DNA of 64,000 nt from JAWKXU01 sp964468045 (GTDB lineage: Bacteria > Pseudomonadota > Alphaproteobacteria > Sphingomonadales > Sphingomonadaceae): positions 62,001 to 126,000 of the forward strand of contig CAYXTO010000005.1 in NCBI GenBank assembly GCA_964468045.1. Direction: 5' to 3'. The notes under the pieces are model-generated. The model worked only from the letters and a program-made list of their open reading frames with translations, searched no databases and was not told the DNA's origin. The position numbers and the translations under genes are program-made. This document shows, one piece after another, positions 41,784 through 54,100 of this stretch; the stretch's first letter is position 1; the number at the start of each line of letters is the position of its first letter.

Positions 41784-42488
41784 ATGGCGGCCGCATCCCT
41801 GATGACGCCGGATGGCCCTACGCCAGGCCGCCGCCGCAAGCGATCGCCCTTCACCTTCGGTCGTATCCTCACGGTCGTGGGCATCGGCATGGTTGTGGCG
41901 ATCGCTTACAACATGCTGAGCTGGCAGTCCGTTTCCGACCGGCCCAATGAGATGAAGACGACGCAGGTGATCCTGCCGCCGCCGCCACCGCCTCCGCCAC
42001 CGCCGCCCAAGGAGCAGGTCGAGCAGCCGCCCGAACCGGCGATCGCGCCGCCGATCGAGCAGCCGCTGGACACCCCGCCGCCGCCCGATCAGGCGAACGA
42101 TCCCGCGCCCGGCGACAGTGCGCTGACTGCTCGCGAGGGCGCCGGTCCCAGCAACTACGGCCTTGGCCGGGGTGACGGTTCGGGCACCCGGATCGGTGGA
42201 CGGCCCGGCGGCGGCTCGGGCGACGCCTACCGCGCTTATGCCAATGTCGCGCTCGGTTGCGTCCGGTCGGCGGCCCAGCGTGACCGGGACTTGTCGCGTG
42301 GGCGCTACGACGCGGCGCTCACCGTGACGATCACGCCCGATGGCCGGTTCACCAATGTCCGCGTCTCGGGGGTCGACGATCGCCGCGCCGCGCAGATCCG
42401 TTCCGTTCTTGCCGGGGCGTCATGCCAGGCCCCGCCTGCCGGGCTGCCGGTGATGCGCCTCGAACTCTCTACCCGCTCGGGAGGCTGA
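41784..42488 (+). CDS. TonB-family energy transducer (second)
   Basis: 234 residues from the ATG at 41784. One membrane helix (ILTVVGIGMVVAIAYNML), a periplasmic Pro-rich rod beginning with eleven prolines and running to about residue 115, then a Gly-rich linker and a TonB_C-like domain (YDAALTVTITPDGRFTNVRV, DRRAAQIRSVLAGASCQAPP). Two Cys (ALGCVRS and GASCQAP) could form a disulfide, unlike the first TonB. It sits directly after exbB-exbD and is the likely output of that complex. Confidence 0.88.
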   Translation: MAAASLMTPDGPTPGRRRKRSPFTFGRILTVVGIGMVVAIAYNMLSWQSVSDRPNEMKTTQVILPPPPPPPPPPPKEQVEQPPEPAIAPPIEQPLDTPPPPDQANDPAPGDSALTAREGAGPSNYGLGRGDGSGTRIGGRPGGGSGDAYRAYANVALGCVRSAAQRDRDLSRGRYDAALTVTITPDGRFTNVRVSGVDDRRAAQIRSVLAGASCQAPPAGLPVMRLELSTRSGG

Positions 42489-42540
42489 TCGCATGTCCGC
42501 CCGGCACCCGAACACCAGTCTCTCGAAGGGGAACCTCATA

Positions 42541-44361
42541 ATGCCTACGATCAATGGCCGCATCGGCCGCCTCAAACCCGCGCTTATGGCGTGCGCCGCC
42601 GGTGCGACGTTGCTGGCCTCGCCCGCATTGGCGCAAGAGCGCCGCGTCGACGGCGAGAAGATCCTCGAACTGCTCGTCGCCAAGGGCGTGATCAGCAAGG
42701 CCGACGCCGACGCGATCATTTCCCAGGCGGAGGTGGTCGAACCCGCGCCGCAGCAGGCCCGCGCGCCGATCCCGCAGGCCGGCGTCGGCGCCGACGGCAC
42801 CCAGACCGTGACCTATGTGTCGCCGGTGGTGCGCGAGCAGATCGCCCAGCAGGTTCGTGCCGAACTCGGCACCCAGGCGGCGGCCGAGGGCTGGTCGAAG
42901 CCCGGCGAGACGCCCGAATGGACGCGGCGCATCAAGCTCTATGGCGATGTCCGCGTGCGCGGCGAAGCCCGGCGCTATGACGACGCCAATTTCGACGTGT
43001 TCTGGAACTATGGCGCTCTGAACCACGGCGCGCCGTTCGACATCAACACCGGCAACCCCGATTCCATCGGCGCCCCCTATATCAACACGCTGGAAGACCG
43101 GCAGCGCTTCCGCCTGCGCGCGCGTCTGGGCATCAAGGCGCAGATCACCGACTGGATCAGCGCCGACCTCAGGATTGCGACGGGTGCGGATAATTCGCCG
43201 GTGTCGACCAACCAGACGCTGGGCGCCGACGGCACCGGCAAATATCAGCTCTGGCTCGACCGCGCCTCGATCCGCCTGACCCCGGTCAAGGATGTCGCGA
43301 TCGATGTCGGCCGCTTCGCCAATCCCTTCTGGTCGAGCGACCTCATCTTCGACAACGACATCAATTTCGACGGCGTCGCGATCTCGGCCAGCGCGCCCGT
43401 CAACGATACCTTCCGTGTGTTCGGCACGGCGGGCGCCTTCCCGGTGTTCAACACCGACCTCAACTTCGGCACCCAGAACGCGCGTGAAGAAAACGACGTG
43501 AAGCGCGGCCGTCCGTTCCCGAGCCAGGATAAATATCTGTTCGCGGCCCAGGCGGGCGCCGAGTTCAAGCCGACCCAAGAGATCGGCGTCAGGCTGGCGG
43601 GCGCTTACTACCATTTCGACAATATCGCCGGGAAGGTCTCCGACCCCTGCTACTGGTACGAGCTGGTCTGCTCGACCGACGCGACCCGCCCGGCGTTCCA
43701 GCAGTTCGGCAACACGGTGTTCGCGATCCGCGACGTCGTGCGCAATCCGCTCAACCCGGATATTTCGCCGGAGCCGCAATATTTCGGGCTGTCGTCGAAG
43801 TTCCGCGTGCTGCACGTCCGCGGCGCGATCGACTACAAGCCGAATGATGGCTTCGGCGTCCGGCTCGAGGGCGACTATGTCCGCAACCTTGCCTGGGACC
43901 GCGATGCCATCCGCGGCACGTTCGTCGACCGGGTGGGCTGGGTCGGCAAGGCGCTCAACAACCTCGGCGAGGACATCACCATCCCGGTGCCGACCGACGA
44001 CGATCCCGACGCGGTCAAGACTGTCCAGGGGCCCTACGCCGGCGGCAACGACGGCTGGCAGGCGCGCCTGACGGTCGGCACGGTGCTCAACCTCAACCTC
44101 GCCGGCGACTGGTCGGCGAAGCGCGGCGACTGGAACGCCTGGCTCGCCTATCGCCGCCTCGCCAGCGACGCGGTGGTCGATGCGTTCGCGGACTCCGACT
44201 TCCATATCGGCGGCACCAACAACAAGGGCTGGCAGCTCGGCGGCAACTACGCGATCGCGAGGGACACGATCCTGGGCTTCCGCTGGCTCGCCGCCGAGGA
44301 GGTCGCCGGCGCGCCGTTCAGCGTCGACCGCGGGTTCATCGACCTGATGACCCGGTTCTGA
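42541..44361 (+). CDS. Putative outer-membrane porin (Porin_5-like)
   Basis: 606 residues from the ATG at 42541 (AAGGGGA upstream). A signal peptide (AAGATLLASPALA) is followed by the short helical motif KILELLVAKGVISKADADAI typical of the putative-porin family. Many amphipathic strands follow, ending in the Phe-terminated signature DLMTRF recognised by the outer-membrane assembly machine. Outer-membrane protein; substrate unknown. Its place between tonB and the TpsA gene suggests it serves the same system, for instance by taking up a ligand. Confidence 0.85.
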   Translation: MPTINGRIGRLKPALMACAAGATLLASPALAQERRVDGEKILELLVAKGVISKADADAIISQAEVVEPAPQQARAPIPQAGVGADGTQTVTYVSPVVREQIAQQVRAELGTQAAAEGWSKPGETPEWTRRIKLYGDVRVRGEARRYDDANFDVFWNYGALNHGAPFDINTGNPDSIGAPYINTLEDRQRFRLRARLGIKAQITDWISADLRIATGADNSPVSTNQTLGADGTGKYQLWLDRASIRLTPVKDVAIDVGRFANPFWSSDLIFDNDINFDGVAISASAPVNDTFRVFGTAGAFPVFNTDLNFGTQNAREENDVKRGRPFPSQDKYLFAAQAGAEFKPTQEIGVRLAGAYYHFDNIAGKVSDPCYWYELVCSTDATRPAFQQFGNTVFAIRDVVRNPLNPDISPEPQYFGLSSKFRVLHVRGAIDYKPNDGFGVRLEGDYVRNLAWDRDAIRGTFVDRVGWVGKALNNLGEDITIPVPTDDDPDAVKTVQGPYAGGNDGWQARLTVGTVLNLNLAGDWSAKRGDWNAWLAYRRLASDAVVDAFADSDFHIGGTNNKGWQLGGNYAIARDTILGFRWLAAEEVAGAPFSVDRGFIDLMTRF

Positions 44362-44372
44362 CGATCAGACCC

Positions 44373-45059
44373 ATGTCCACCGCGACGCTCCTCATCGTGA
44401 CGGCCCGGCTGCGTGGGCTTGCCCGCGCGGACGGATACCGCGACCCGGCTCTGTTCGCTCCCTCATGCGGGCGGAGTCGGGTCACGCGGGAGCGAGCGGC
44501 GTGGCTCATCCTGTTCCGGCGCGATACCGCCGGACAACCGGCGCCGCGCGCACTCCCGGCGCGGCGCCCACTACGTCCACATCCTCACGCGGGGGCGCGG
44601 CTCCCCCTTCCACGCGCCCGCGTCCTTGTCGCCGCCTGCCTGTTTGCGCTGATCGGTTCGGCCGGTACGACCACGATCGTCCACGCCCAGACGGCGGCGC
44701 CGGAAGACCACGCTGATGTCACGCTGCCGCCGGTTCGCGTCGAGGGTGAGACGGCGTCACGCGATGGGCGCATGATCGGCGGCAAGGCGCCGCAAGGCCC
44801 CTGCGTCATCGTCGAGATCGCGGGGACACGCGCCGGTCATCTCGATTGCGCGACGCAGAAGCTGACCGAGGCGGCGCGCAGCGCGCAAACGCAAGCGCGT
44901 GCCGGCTATGACGTGCCCGTGCCGCAGGCCGGCTCGCCCGACGTCCAGCTCGGCGTCGCCAACCAGACCGCGACGCGCCTCAGAATGGGCAGCGCCTTCG
45001 GCAACTCGGTCCATTCCGAGCGTCCCGTCACCCGCCCGCCGCGAGCGCCCCGGCCATGA
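44373..45059 (+). CDS. Hypothetical secreted protein upstream of tpsA
   Basis: 228 residues in the longest frame. Residues 1-80 are Arg/Pro-rich and unlike a normal leader; a signal-peptide-like segment (VLVAACLFALIGSAGTTTIV) begins near residue 83, so translation may really start later at an unidentified codon. The mature part has two Cys (PCVIVEIAG, HLDCATQKL), possibly a disulfide, and a basic Pro-rich end. No ribosome site is evident at the first ATG. No family is recognised. It precedes the TpsA gene by 124 bases. Confidence 0.5.
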   Translation: MSTATLLIVTARLRGLARADGYRDPALFAPSCGRSRVTRERAAWLILFRRDTAGQPAPRALPARRPLRPHPHAGARLPLPRARVLVAACLFALIGSAGTTTIVHAQTAAPEDHADVTLPPVRVEGETASRDGRMIGGKAPQGPCVIVEIAGTRAGHLDCATQKLTEAARSAQTQARAGYDVPVPQAGSPDVQLGVANQTATRLRMGSAFGNSVHSERPVTRPPRAPRP

Positions 45060-45183
45060 TCATCGCAGACTTCAGACCGCTGCCCGACCGGCGGCCCTGT
45101 CACCAAACCGACCTTCTTCCCGAACATCGTGCGGTTGCCCAAAATGCAATGGGTGCGGCCGCCAGCCTGCCGGAGTTACAGCC

Positions 45184-48100
45184 ATGACCAGCAACCGCAC
45201 CCTTCGTAACAAGCTCCTCATCGGCGCTTCGCTCTCGGCGATCCTGCTGACCGGGGTGGCGCAGGCCAAGTCCGAGGGCGGCGGCTGGAGCGGCGGCCGC
45301 GGCGGCAGCGTCGACCCCGCGGTGGTCGCCGCGCGCGTCGCGCAGGACCAGGCGCTCAAGCAGGCCCAGACCAGCTCGGCGACCCAGCGCGCGCTCGAAG
45401 CGTTCCGCCGCCAGGCGCAGACTCGCGTCCAGATGCAGGACGCGCAGGTCCAGGCGCGCATCGCAGCGCAGCAGGCGATCAACAACGTCGCCAACGGCCT
45501 CAAGCCGGGCGGGCTTCAGGCCGCACCCGAGATCGCGATCGACCCCAACCTCTGGGTCGGCGCCGATGGTCCGCAGCAGAGCGCCGGCAAGGACGGCCGC
45601 ACCAATGTCACGGTCGACCAGACCGAGCAGAAGGCCATCCTCACCTGGGACAGCTTCAATGTCGGCCGCGAGACCGACCTGACCTTCAACCAGCAGGCGT
45701 CGGACTGGGTCGTGCTCAACCGCGTACGCGACGCGGCGCCCTCCCAGATCCACGGCAGCGTCAACGCCAAGGGCACGGTGCTGATCCTCAACCAGAACGG
45801 CGTGCTGTTCGGGGGCGCGTCCAGCGTTAACGTCCGCAACCTCGTCGCCTCGACCGCCAATATCACCGACAGCCAGTTCCTGACCAACGGGATCTATTCG
45901 CAGCTTTCGGGTGACTATATACCCTCGTTCACGGGTGCGGGCGGTAAGATCACCGTTGAGGCGGGAGCGCAAATCAAGACCCATAGCCCAGAATCTGTCA
46001 CCACCAGCGGTGGCTATGTGCTGTTGATGGGCACCGAGGTCACCAACGCCGGTTCGATCACGACGCCCAAGGGACAGACCCTGCTCTCGGCCGGCGACGA
46101 CTTCATTGTCCGCCGCGGCTACGGCACGGAGGAAAATAAATACTCCACGACGCGCGGCAACGAGGTGCGCGGGCTCATCGGCGCGGACTCCGCCAGCGGC
46201 ATGGTCATCAACAGCGGCCTGATCGAAGCTGCTCAGGGCGACATCACGCTCGCCGGCCGCACGATCCGTCAGGACGGCGTCGCGCTCGCGACCACTTCGG
46301 TCAACCAGCGCGGCACCATCCACCTGCTGAACTCCGCCAGCGACGCCGACGGCTCGGTCACGCTCGGCAAGGACAGCCTGACCACGATCCTGCCGGAGTT
46401 GGAAGCCAAGGACGCCGCGCTTGATGCGCAGCGCGACGCGCTGATCAAAGAAAGCCAAACCGCCAATATAAACCGTACAACGACGACAAATGGCGGGTTC
46501 GACGATCGATCGTTATTGTCTGACCGGCTCGATCAATCGCGCGTCGAGATCGTCTCCGGCGGCGACGTGCTGTTCGAGGGCGGTTCACAGACCAGCGCCC
46601 AGGGTGGTCAGGTTGCGGTTCAAGCGAACAATGGACGGATCACGGTCGCGGATGGGGCGAGAATCGACGTCTCGGGCGTGATGGGCGTCGCGCTCGACAT
46701 GGAGTCCAATTCGATTCTGGTCAACGTCCAGGGCAATGAACTGCGCGATTCGCCGGCCAACCGCGACAATGATCGCCTCAAGAGCCAGGATATCTGGATC
46801 GACGTTCGCGATCTTGTGCTGCTGCCTTCGGGGACAGGCGGCTATGAAAGCGACCGCTGGTATACCAAGGGCGGTCTGCTCGAGGTCGGCGGCTGGCTGG
46901 GCAATACCGCGCATGGCATTGGTGAATGGACCGCGGTTGGCGGCACGATCACGCTCGCCGCAAAAGAGGTGGTTGCCCGTAAGGGCGCCACGTTCGACAT
47001 ATCTGGCGGCAGCCTCGACTATGCCGCGGGCTGGGTGAACTCGACGCGCGTGCTTGGCGAGGATGGCAAGCTTTACGATGTAGGCACCGCGCCGGCTGGC
47101 ATGAAAATGCTTGCCTGGGGCGATGCATTCATCCGCAAGCACGACCGTTGGGGCGAGCAATATACCCAGGTCTGGTCGCATCCGCTCGGCGGCGCGCGCT
47201 CCTCGCGCCGCTGGTCCGATGGCTACAGCGTCGGGCGCGACGCCGGCAACCTCATCCTTTCTGCGCCGACCGTTATCATGGAAGCCGACATTCTCGCCGA
47301 GGCGTTCAACGGCGAGCGCCAGTCCGTCGCGCGCGTCGAAGGCAGCGCCGACGGCTACAAGCTCGGACAAGATCAGGTCGCCAGGGCCGGCGCCTTGACG
47401 ATCGGCAATGTCAACGCCGTCGGGTTCGATACGCCGCATGTCAGCAGGGTCGTAATCGGTTCCTTCGCGCCGATCGACGGCGAAGCCGGAGCGCCGCTGC
47501 CGGCGGACCGGGAAGCGACTACGCTGCTCGATGCGGACCTGGTGAATGGCTATGGCCTTGGCGCACTGACCATTGTCAGCGGCGACAGCATCACGATCGA
47601 GAAGGCGCTGACCATGGCGGACGGCGCTGCTCTCAATCTGGTGGCGGGCGACGTTGCCGTTGACGCGGATATCACGATCCGCGGCGGCACCGTGACCGCC
47701 ACCAACCGCGCCATGGTCGCTGCTCCGGGTTCGACCGAACTTTCGAGCGTCATCCTGTTTCGCGATGGGAAAGCGAATTTCGATCTTGGGAACGGTGCGG
47801 CCATCGATCTGTCCGGGATCTGGACCAACGAACGCAAAGACGGACGCGACGCGCGCGCGCTTGCTCATGTCGACGGCGGCAACCTGTCCGTTCGCATGGT
47901 GGAAGGGTCGGTGCGCCTCGGCGAAGGCAGCACCGTCGATCTGTCTTCGGGCGCCGCCTTGCTGGCCGAGGGGATATTCAGGGGCGGCCGTGGCGGCGAC
48001 CTGACCCTGGTCGCCAACGAAGCGCGCGCGGGACTTGTCTCCAGCCCCGTGGGGACGGAACTGGTCCTGAACGGGACCATCCACGCTGAGGGCGTTGTCG

Positions 48101-51100
48101 GCGGCGGCAAGCTGACGCTCCAGTCGCCTTCGCCCGTCGTTTTCGGTGAGAATGCCGTTCTTGAAGGCGGATTCCTTGAAGCGGGTGTGGAACTGCCGGC
48201 CGATGTCATACTGGCCGAGCCGATCACGCTCCCGGCTGGCGCGAAGCTGCCGTTCGACGTGACGGTGGAGTTTTCCGACCTCAGGCCGGGGGTGCCCGCA
48301 CCGCAACCCACCGGCATGTTACAGCCCGTCATCATCGAAGCGGACTGGGTTGTGCCGGGGGGCATTTTTCGCGTCCGCGTCAACGACAGCCAGAACGTAT
48401 TCCCGGGGGGAGTCATTCCCGCGGGGTCGTCCATCCTCATCCAGGGCAGTATTCCCCAAGGCTTCGTCCTGCCGGCCGACGCATTTCCGCAAGGCATTCC
48501 TGTTCTTCCCTATTCGGCCGTGGTCAAGGCCGGGGAAATCGCTCCCGTGGACGTCGCCGTCGCCGCTGGCCGGGTTCTTGCGCGCGGCAGCCGCTTCGAC
48601 CAGCCGATCCAGTTCACCGCGGCGACGCGATTGGATGCCGGACTGCTGAAGAGCGGCTTCTCCGATTATGATATCACAAGCCATGCCGGGCTGGTGGTAG
48701 CGCCCGGTGTCGAACTGACGGTCGAAACGCCGGTGCTGCGTCCTACCGCTGAAACCTTCGCCGCTGCATCGGGGTCATCGTCCCGGTCGATCATGGAAAG
48801 CTGGACGCCTCCGGCCTTCATGGAGAATCCACAGGCAGGCCGCTTCGAACAACGGGCCGGTGCGAGCCTGTCCTTGCGCGGTACTTCGCTTGAAGTCGGT
48901 ACAGGCGCACGGATCACCGTGGACCCAGGTCAGGCCGTCCGGCTGGCTGCGGCGCAACAGATGGTAGTGGATGGCACGGTCGTAGCCCCCGGTGGCAACA
49001 TAGCCCTGGTCAGCGAGCCGGTCGGCACGATCAATGCGCTTGCCAGCAACCCGCCAGGCCAGTCGATTTGGGTCGGCGAAAATGCACGGCTGGATGCGGC
49101 GGGGCGCGCATGGACGGCCCGCGACACGCAGGGTCGGCGCTATGGCATCGCACAGGACGGCGGCGCTATTCGGATCGGACTAGAGGACTATGATCGCGTC
49201 GATGGCGACTTGCTGGACGCCACCCGAGCGATGGTCGTCATCCGCGAAGGCGCGATACTGGATGCGTCCGGTGCGGGCGTGACGATCGATGTCGCGGAAG
49301 CAATTCCATCCTCGCCTCGGGAGGTCAGGCTGGCCGGCGATGGCGGCCTGATCCAGATCGGCTCGATGACGGGCATCGTCAATGACGGGACAATGCGCGG
49401 TGCCGCTGGCGGCGAAGGCGCGGCCGGCGGTCGGCTGAACATCGTGCTGGAAAGCGACAGGGTCGCGATGCGTGCGGTCCGCACCTTGACGATAACACAG
49501 ACGCATGTCGAAAGCGGTCTCGCCGCAGACGCCACGCCGGACACAGCGCTGCCGGGTTCGTTCGTCGGCACGGCCCGCGTCAGCGTTGAGGATATCGAGG
49601 CGGGCGGGTTCGGCTCGCTCGACCTCTGGAGCCGCGACGTCATCGAGTTCGACGGCAATGTCGACCTGTCGATGCGCGAAAGCCTCGCGCTTCGTCGTGG
49701 TCTGTTGTCGGTATCCGAGGCCACGCCTCAGGCGCGAGTCACGCTTTCCGCGCCTCATGTGCTGCTGGCGGGCAAGGTGGCCGTGATCGGCGGCCCCGGC
49801 GAAGACGGCCTGCCGCCCCCGCCGATGGCCGGTCTGATTTCCGCGCCAACCCATGGGAATGGCTATTCAGGCTACGGACCCGCGTCGAGCAATGCAGCGC
49901 AACTCGCTATCAGTGCCGATCTGATCGACGTGACGGACGATGTGTTCTTCGGCGGGTCCGGCAACGCCTATCTCCCCGACGCGCAGGGGCAACTGGTTCT
50001 GACCGATATCGATCGTTTCGGTTTCGATCATGTCGATATCGCCAGCCGAGGCGACATCCGCTTTACCGACGGCCTGCTCTCGACCGCGGGCAACATGACG
50101 CTGACGGCCAGCCAGATCTACCCCTCCACCCATGCAAAGGGCGAGATCTATGCGGGCGTCGACAACCTGAATCAGGATCAATTCGACGCCGATCGCTGGC
50201 TTAAGATCCGCAGCAACGGTCTGACGCCGAATATGCCTTACTCCGTTTTCGGCGAACTCTATCTTCGTGCGCCGACGATCGACCAGGGCGGCATCGTACG
50301 TGCGCCGCTCGGGCGGGTCGTGTTCGGCAGTACGCCCAATATCTATGCGCCGAGTGGCCCGTTCCAATATGATGTCGTGCTCCGCGACGGCAGCATAACA
50401 TCGACAAGCGCGGCCGGGTTGCTCATGCCCTATGGCGGAACCGCCGATGGCCTGAAATATTTCTTCGATGGCGCCGAAGTGAACTTCGACGACCTCGCCG
50501 AACTCGGTGATGAAGGGGTCAAGATCGGCGTGCAGATGGGCCAGTCCCGTGTCACGTCCGAAGCCGGTTCGGTGATCGATGTCTCCGGAGGCGGCGAATT
50601 GACCGGGGCCGGCTTCTTCACTGGCCGGGGCGGCTCACTGGACGTATTGCGGACGGCGCTGGCCAATATCAGCCCCGCCTATAGCTTCAGCAGTCCGGAT
50701 GCCGAAGTCTATGCGATCGTGCCGTCGATGAATGGCGCCTATGCCCCCATCTCGCCGGACGCCGGCGCGGGAATGCCGCGCATCGGGCAGCAGATCACGA
50801 TCACCGAATCCGTTCCGGGCTTGCCAGCGGGCACCTATACGCTGATGCCATCCACCTATGCCCTGCTGCCCGGCGCGTTCCGGGTGGAATTGGGCGGGAC
50901 AAGCACCCGAACATTTTCCGCGATCGGCATGCCGACTGGCATGCTCCAGACGACAGGCTATCTCGGCACGGCCAACACGGGCGTGCGCGACGCTCTGCCG
51001 ACCCGCCTTTCGCTGATGGCGGCAAAGGACGTCCGCTCCTTCTCGCAATATAATGAGACGGGCTATGCCGCCTTCGCAATCGCGAACGCAGCGCGCTTCG

Positions 51101-54100
51101 GTTCGCCGACGCCTCGGCTCGAGCGCGACGCCCAGAATCTCCAGTTCGATTTTGGAACCTGGCAAGGCGATGTCCTCGATCTCAAGGGCGAGGTGCGCAT
51201 GGCCGGCGCGGACAACGGGGCGGCAGGCAATCTGTTTCTGACCGGAGCCGGCCCGATCGAGATCAAGACGCGGGGCACGGAGGCGAGCGAAGGGTTCACC
51301 TCGGTCGATTCGGAGGATCTCGCGCTGATCAAGGCCGGCATTCTCACCGTCGGCGGTATCTTCAGCCTGCGCGATGGCCAGGCCGCCCCTGAGCTTGGTA
51401 GCTATCTCCTTGGCCCGCGTGTCGTCTTCCAGGCGGGCCAGAATGAAGTTGTCGTGCGCGACGGCGCCCGGCTTTCCGCAGGGCAGATATTCCTGACCAG
51501 CCTCGACCGGGTCACCGTCGATGGCGGTGCGGTGATCGAGGCTGTCGCCACCGGTGCGCGGGCTATCGATTCCGCGCATGGCTATATCTTTTCCGACACG
51601 ACTGACCTGCGCAGTTCGACGGGCGGCGCGATCCTCGGCGTTTCGAGCGGCGATGTCCGGTTCACGGCGCCGACCGTGTCGTCAGACCCGAGTTCAGTGC
51701 CGACGACCGCGATCAGCATCGGGGATGGCGCAATCCTGCGCACGCCGGGTTCGATCCTGTTCTCAACCAATGGCGAATTGACCCTTGGCGAGGCGGAGCT
51801 GAATGCGCGCTATCTGACGCTGACCTCTCCCGGCATCCATATCGGCACCGCCGAATCCTTCGCCCGCGCGGATGCCGCCGGCGTACTCGGCAGCGGGGTT
51901 CGCCTGTCGCAAAGCCTGCTGGAGCGGCTGGTGACGCCGACGGCGCCAGGCCAGATAGCAATCGAGCGGCTGACCCTCAACGCCGGTTCGTCAATCAACA
52001 TGCTGGGCAATGTCGCAATCGATCTCGCCGGCACCGACACGCAGCTGATGCTGGAAACGCCAGCCCTATATGGCTGGGGTGAAGAAGGCGAGACCGCGCG
52101 GATTGCCGCCGGGACCGTGATCTGGAGCGGCGTGGCCACGGGCGCGGGTGCGCCGACCAGCCCTTATGTCAGTGCCCGGCCTGGTTCGGTCATGCCAGGT
52201 GGCTCCGGTACGGGCCATGGCACGCTCACCATCGACGCGGAGCGTATCGAGCTTGGCTACGCCCCTTATGCCCAACCTCAAGATCAGGTCGAGCTCGACC
52301 GGCTGGCGCTCGGCTTCTCCACCGTCAATCTCCTAGCCAGCGATCATATCACCGCCAACCATCGCGGCAGTTTGTCCGTCTATGCGAGCGGCACCGATGC
52401 GGAGAGCTATGCGGGAGGCGACCTCAATATCGTAGCGCCTGTACTGACCGGCGGCGAGGGTTCCTTCGCGCGCTATCGCGCGGGCGGTAACGTGACACTC
52501 ACGGCACCCGCAGGCGCTCCTGCTTCCGATCTGTCGGCTTTCAAGGCCCTCGGCGCGGAGGTGCGGCTGGCCGGCGAGAGCGTGCGCGTGGATACGGCAG
52601 TGGCGCTGCCGAGCGGCAGGCTGGTGCTCGACGCGCAAAGCGGCATCACCCTTACAGATCGGGCGGTTGTCGACCTGTCGGGCCGGACCACGCAGTTCTT
52701 CGACGTGACCCGCCATAGCTGGGGTGGCGATCTGGTGATGGAAACGGCGACGGGCGCGATCGACCAGGCTGTCGGCTCGATCATCGATGTCTCGGCTTCC
52801 GGCAACGACGCGGGCACGATCCAGGCCACGGCCATGGGGACGGACGGCGCGGTGCGACTTGCCGGAATCCTGCGCGGAAGCGCTTCGGAAGACTATGTCT
52901 CGGGCGGGATAAGCGTGCGGGCGCGGGCTCTCGACGGTTTCACGGCGCTCAACGAACGCCTCAACACGGGCGGATTTTTTGAGGCGCGCGGCTTTGTCGT
53001 CGGCTCCGGCGATCTGGTGATCGGCGACGAAGTAAGGGCGCATCGCGTGTCCATCTCGGCCGATGGCGGGTCGTTGACGGTCAACGGCCGCATCGACGCG
53101 AGTGGCGCCCGTCCCGGCGAGATCAGGCTCGCTGCGCGTGACGATCTGGTGCTGACGAACGGCGCCGTCCTTGATGTCCGCTCGACACAGCTCCAGATCG
53201 ACGGTCGGGGCGCGGCCATCGAGGCGGCCAACCGCGGACATGTCGAACTCACCACCGCCCATGGGAGTGTATCGCTGGCGTCCGGAACGACCATCGACAT
53301 GCGGTCCGCCGACGATGTCGCGCGCGGCCGGCTGGAGATCAACGTCCCGCGCATTGGCGGAGACAATGTCGCTGTCGACGCCGCCACCGGTGTTACGATC
53401 CGCGGCGCGGAGAGCATCGCGGTCAACGCCTTCCGGAGCTATGCGCCGGAGGACGGCCGGATCAATCAGGACTATCTGGATATCATCCATGGCGACAGCA
53501 CCGCGTTCATCGACGCGGCGCTTGCCAACGAAGTGGTAGGGAGCCGCCTGGCGGGACTGGCCGCTTATGGCGATGCCTTCCATCTGCGGCCCGGCGTCGA
53601 GATCCGGAGCACGACACCGGACGGCGAGCTCGTGGTCGACGGCGACATCGATCTGTCCGGCTATCGCTATGGGCCCGATGCCGATCCGGCACTGCGCGGT
53701 TCGGGCGAGCCCGGCGTCGTGACGATCCGCGCCGGCGGCGATCTCAAGATCGAGGGCAGCATCACCGACGGCTTCGCGCCGCCGCCTGCCACGCCGGACG
53801 ATTCCTTTTTTCATCTCGTGCCGGGTGAGACAGTGACCACCCCGGGCGGCACCACGCGGCCCGATGACTGGCTGATCGAGGTCGATCTGACCATTTTGGA
53901 AGACTGGACTGTGCCTGACACGCCCTTCTACCAGAACTTCCTAGGTTACGTGTACGACACGAACTGGAACTATTACGGGCCGGGCCAGACCATTCCCGCC
54001 GGCACGACGCTTATCGCCTGGAACACGATCCTCGAAGCCAATACGCCGCTTCCCGCCTATGCCACGGTATCGCCTGATACCTATGAACCCGGTCGAGTCT

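Noticed and set aside
42469..44205. Open frame of 578 codons on minus opposite the porin gene
   Set aside because: Low-complexity Ala/Arg/Asp/Val shadow; the plus frame has a signal peptide and barrel features.
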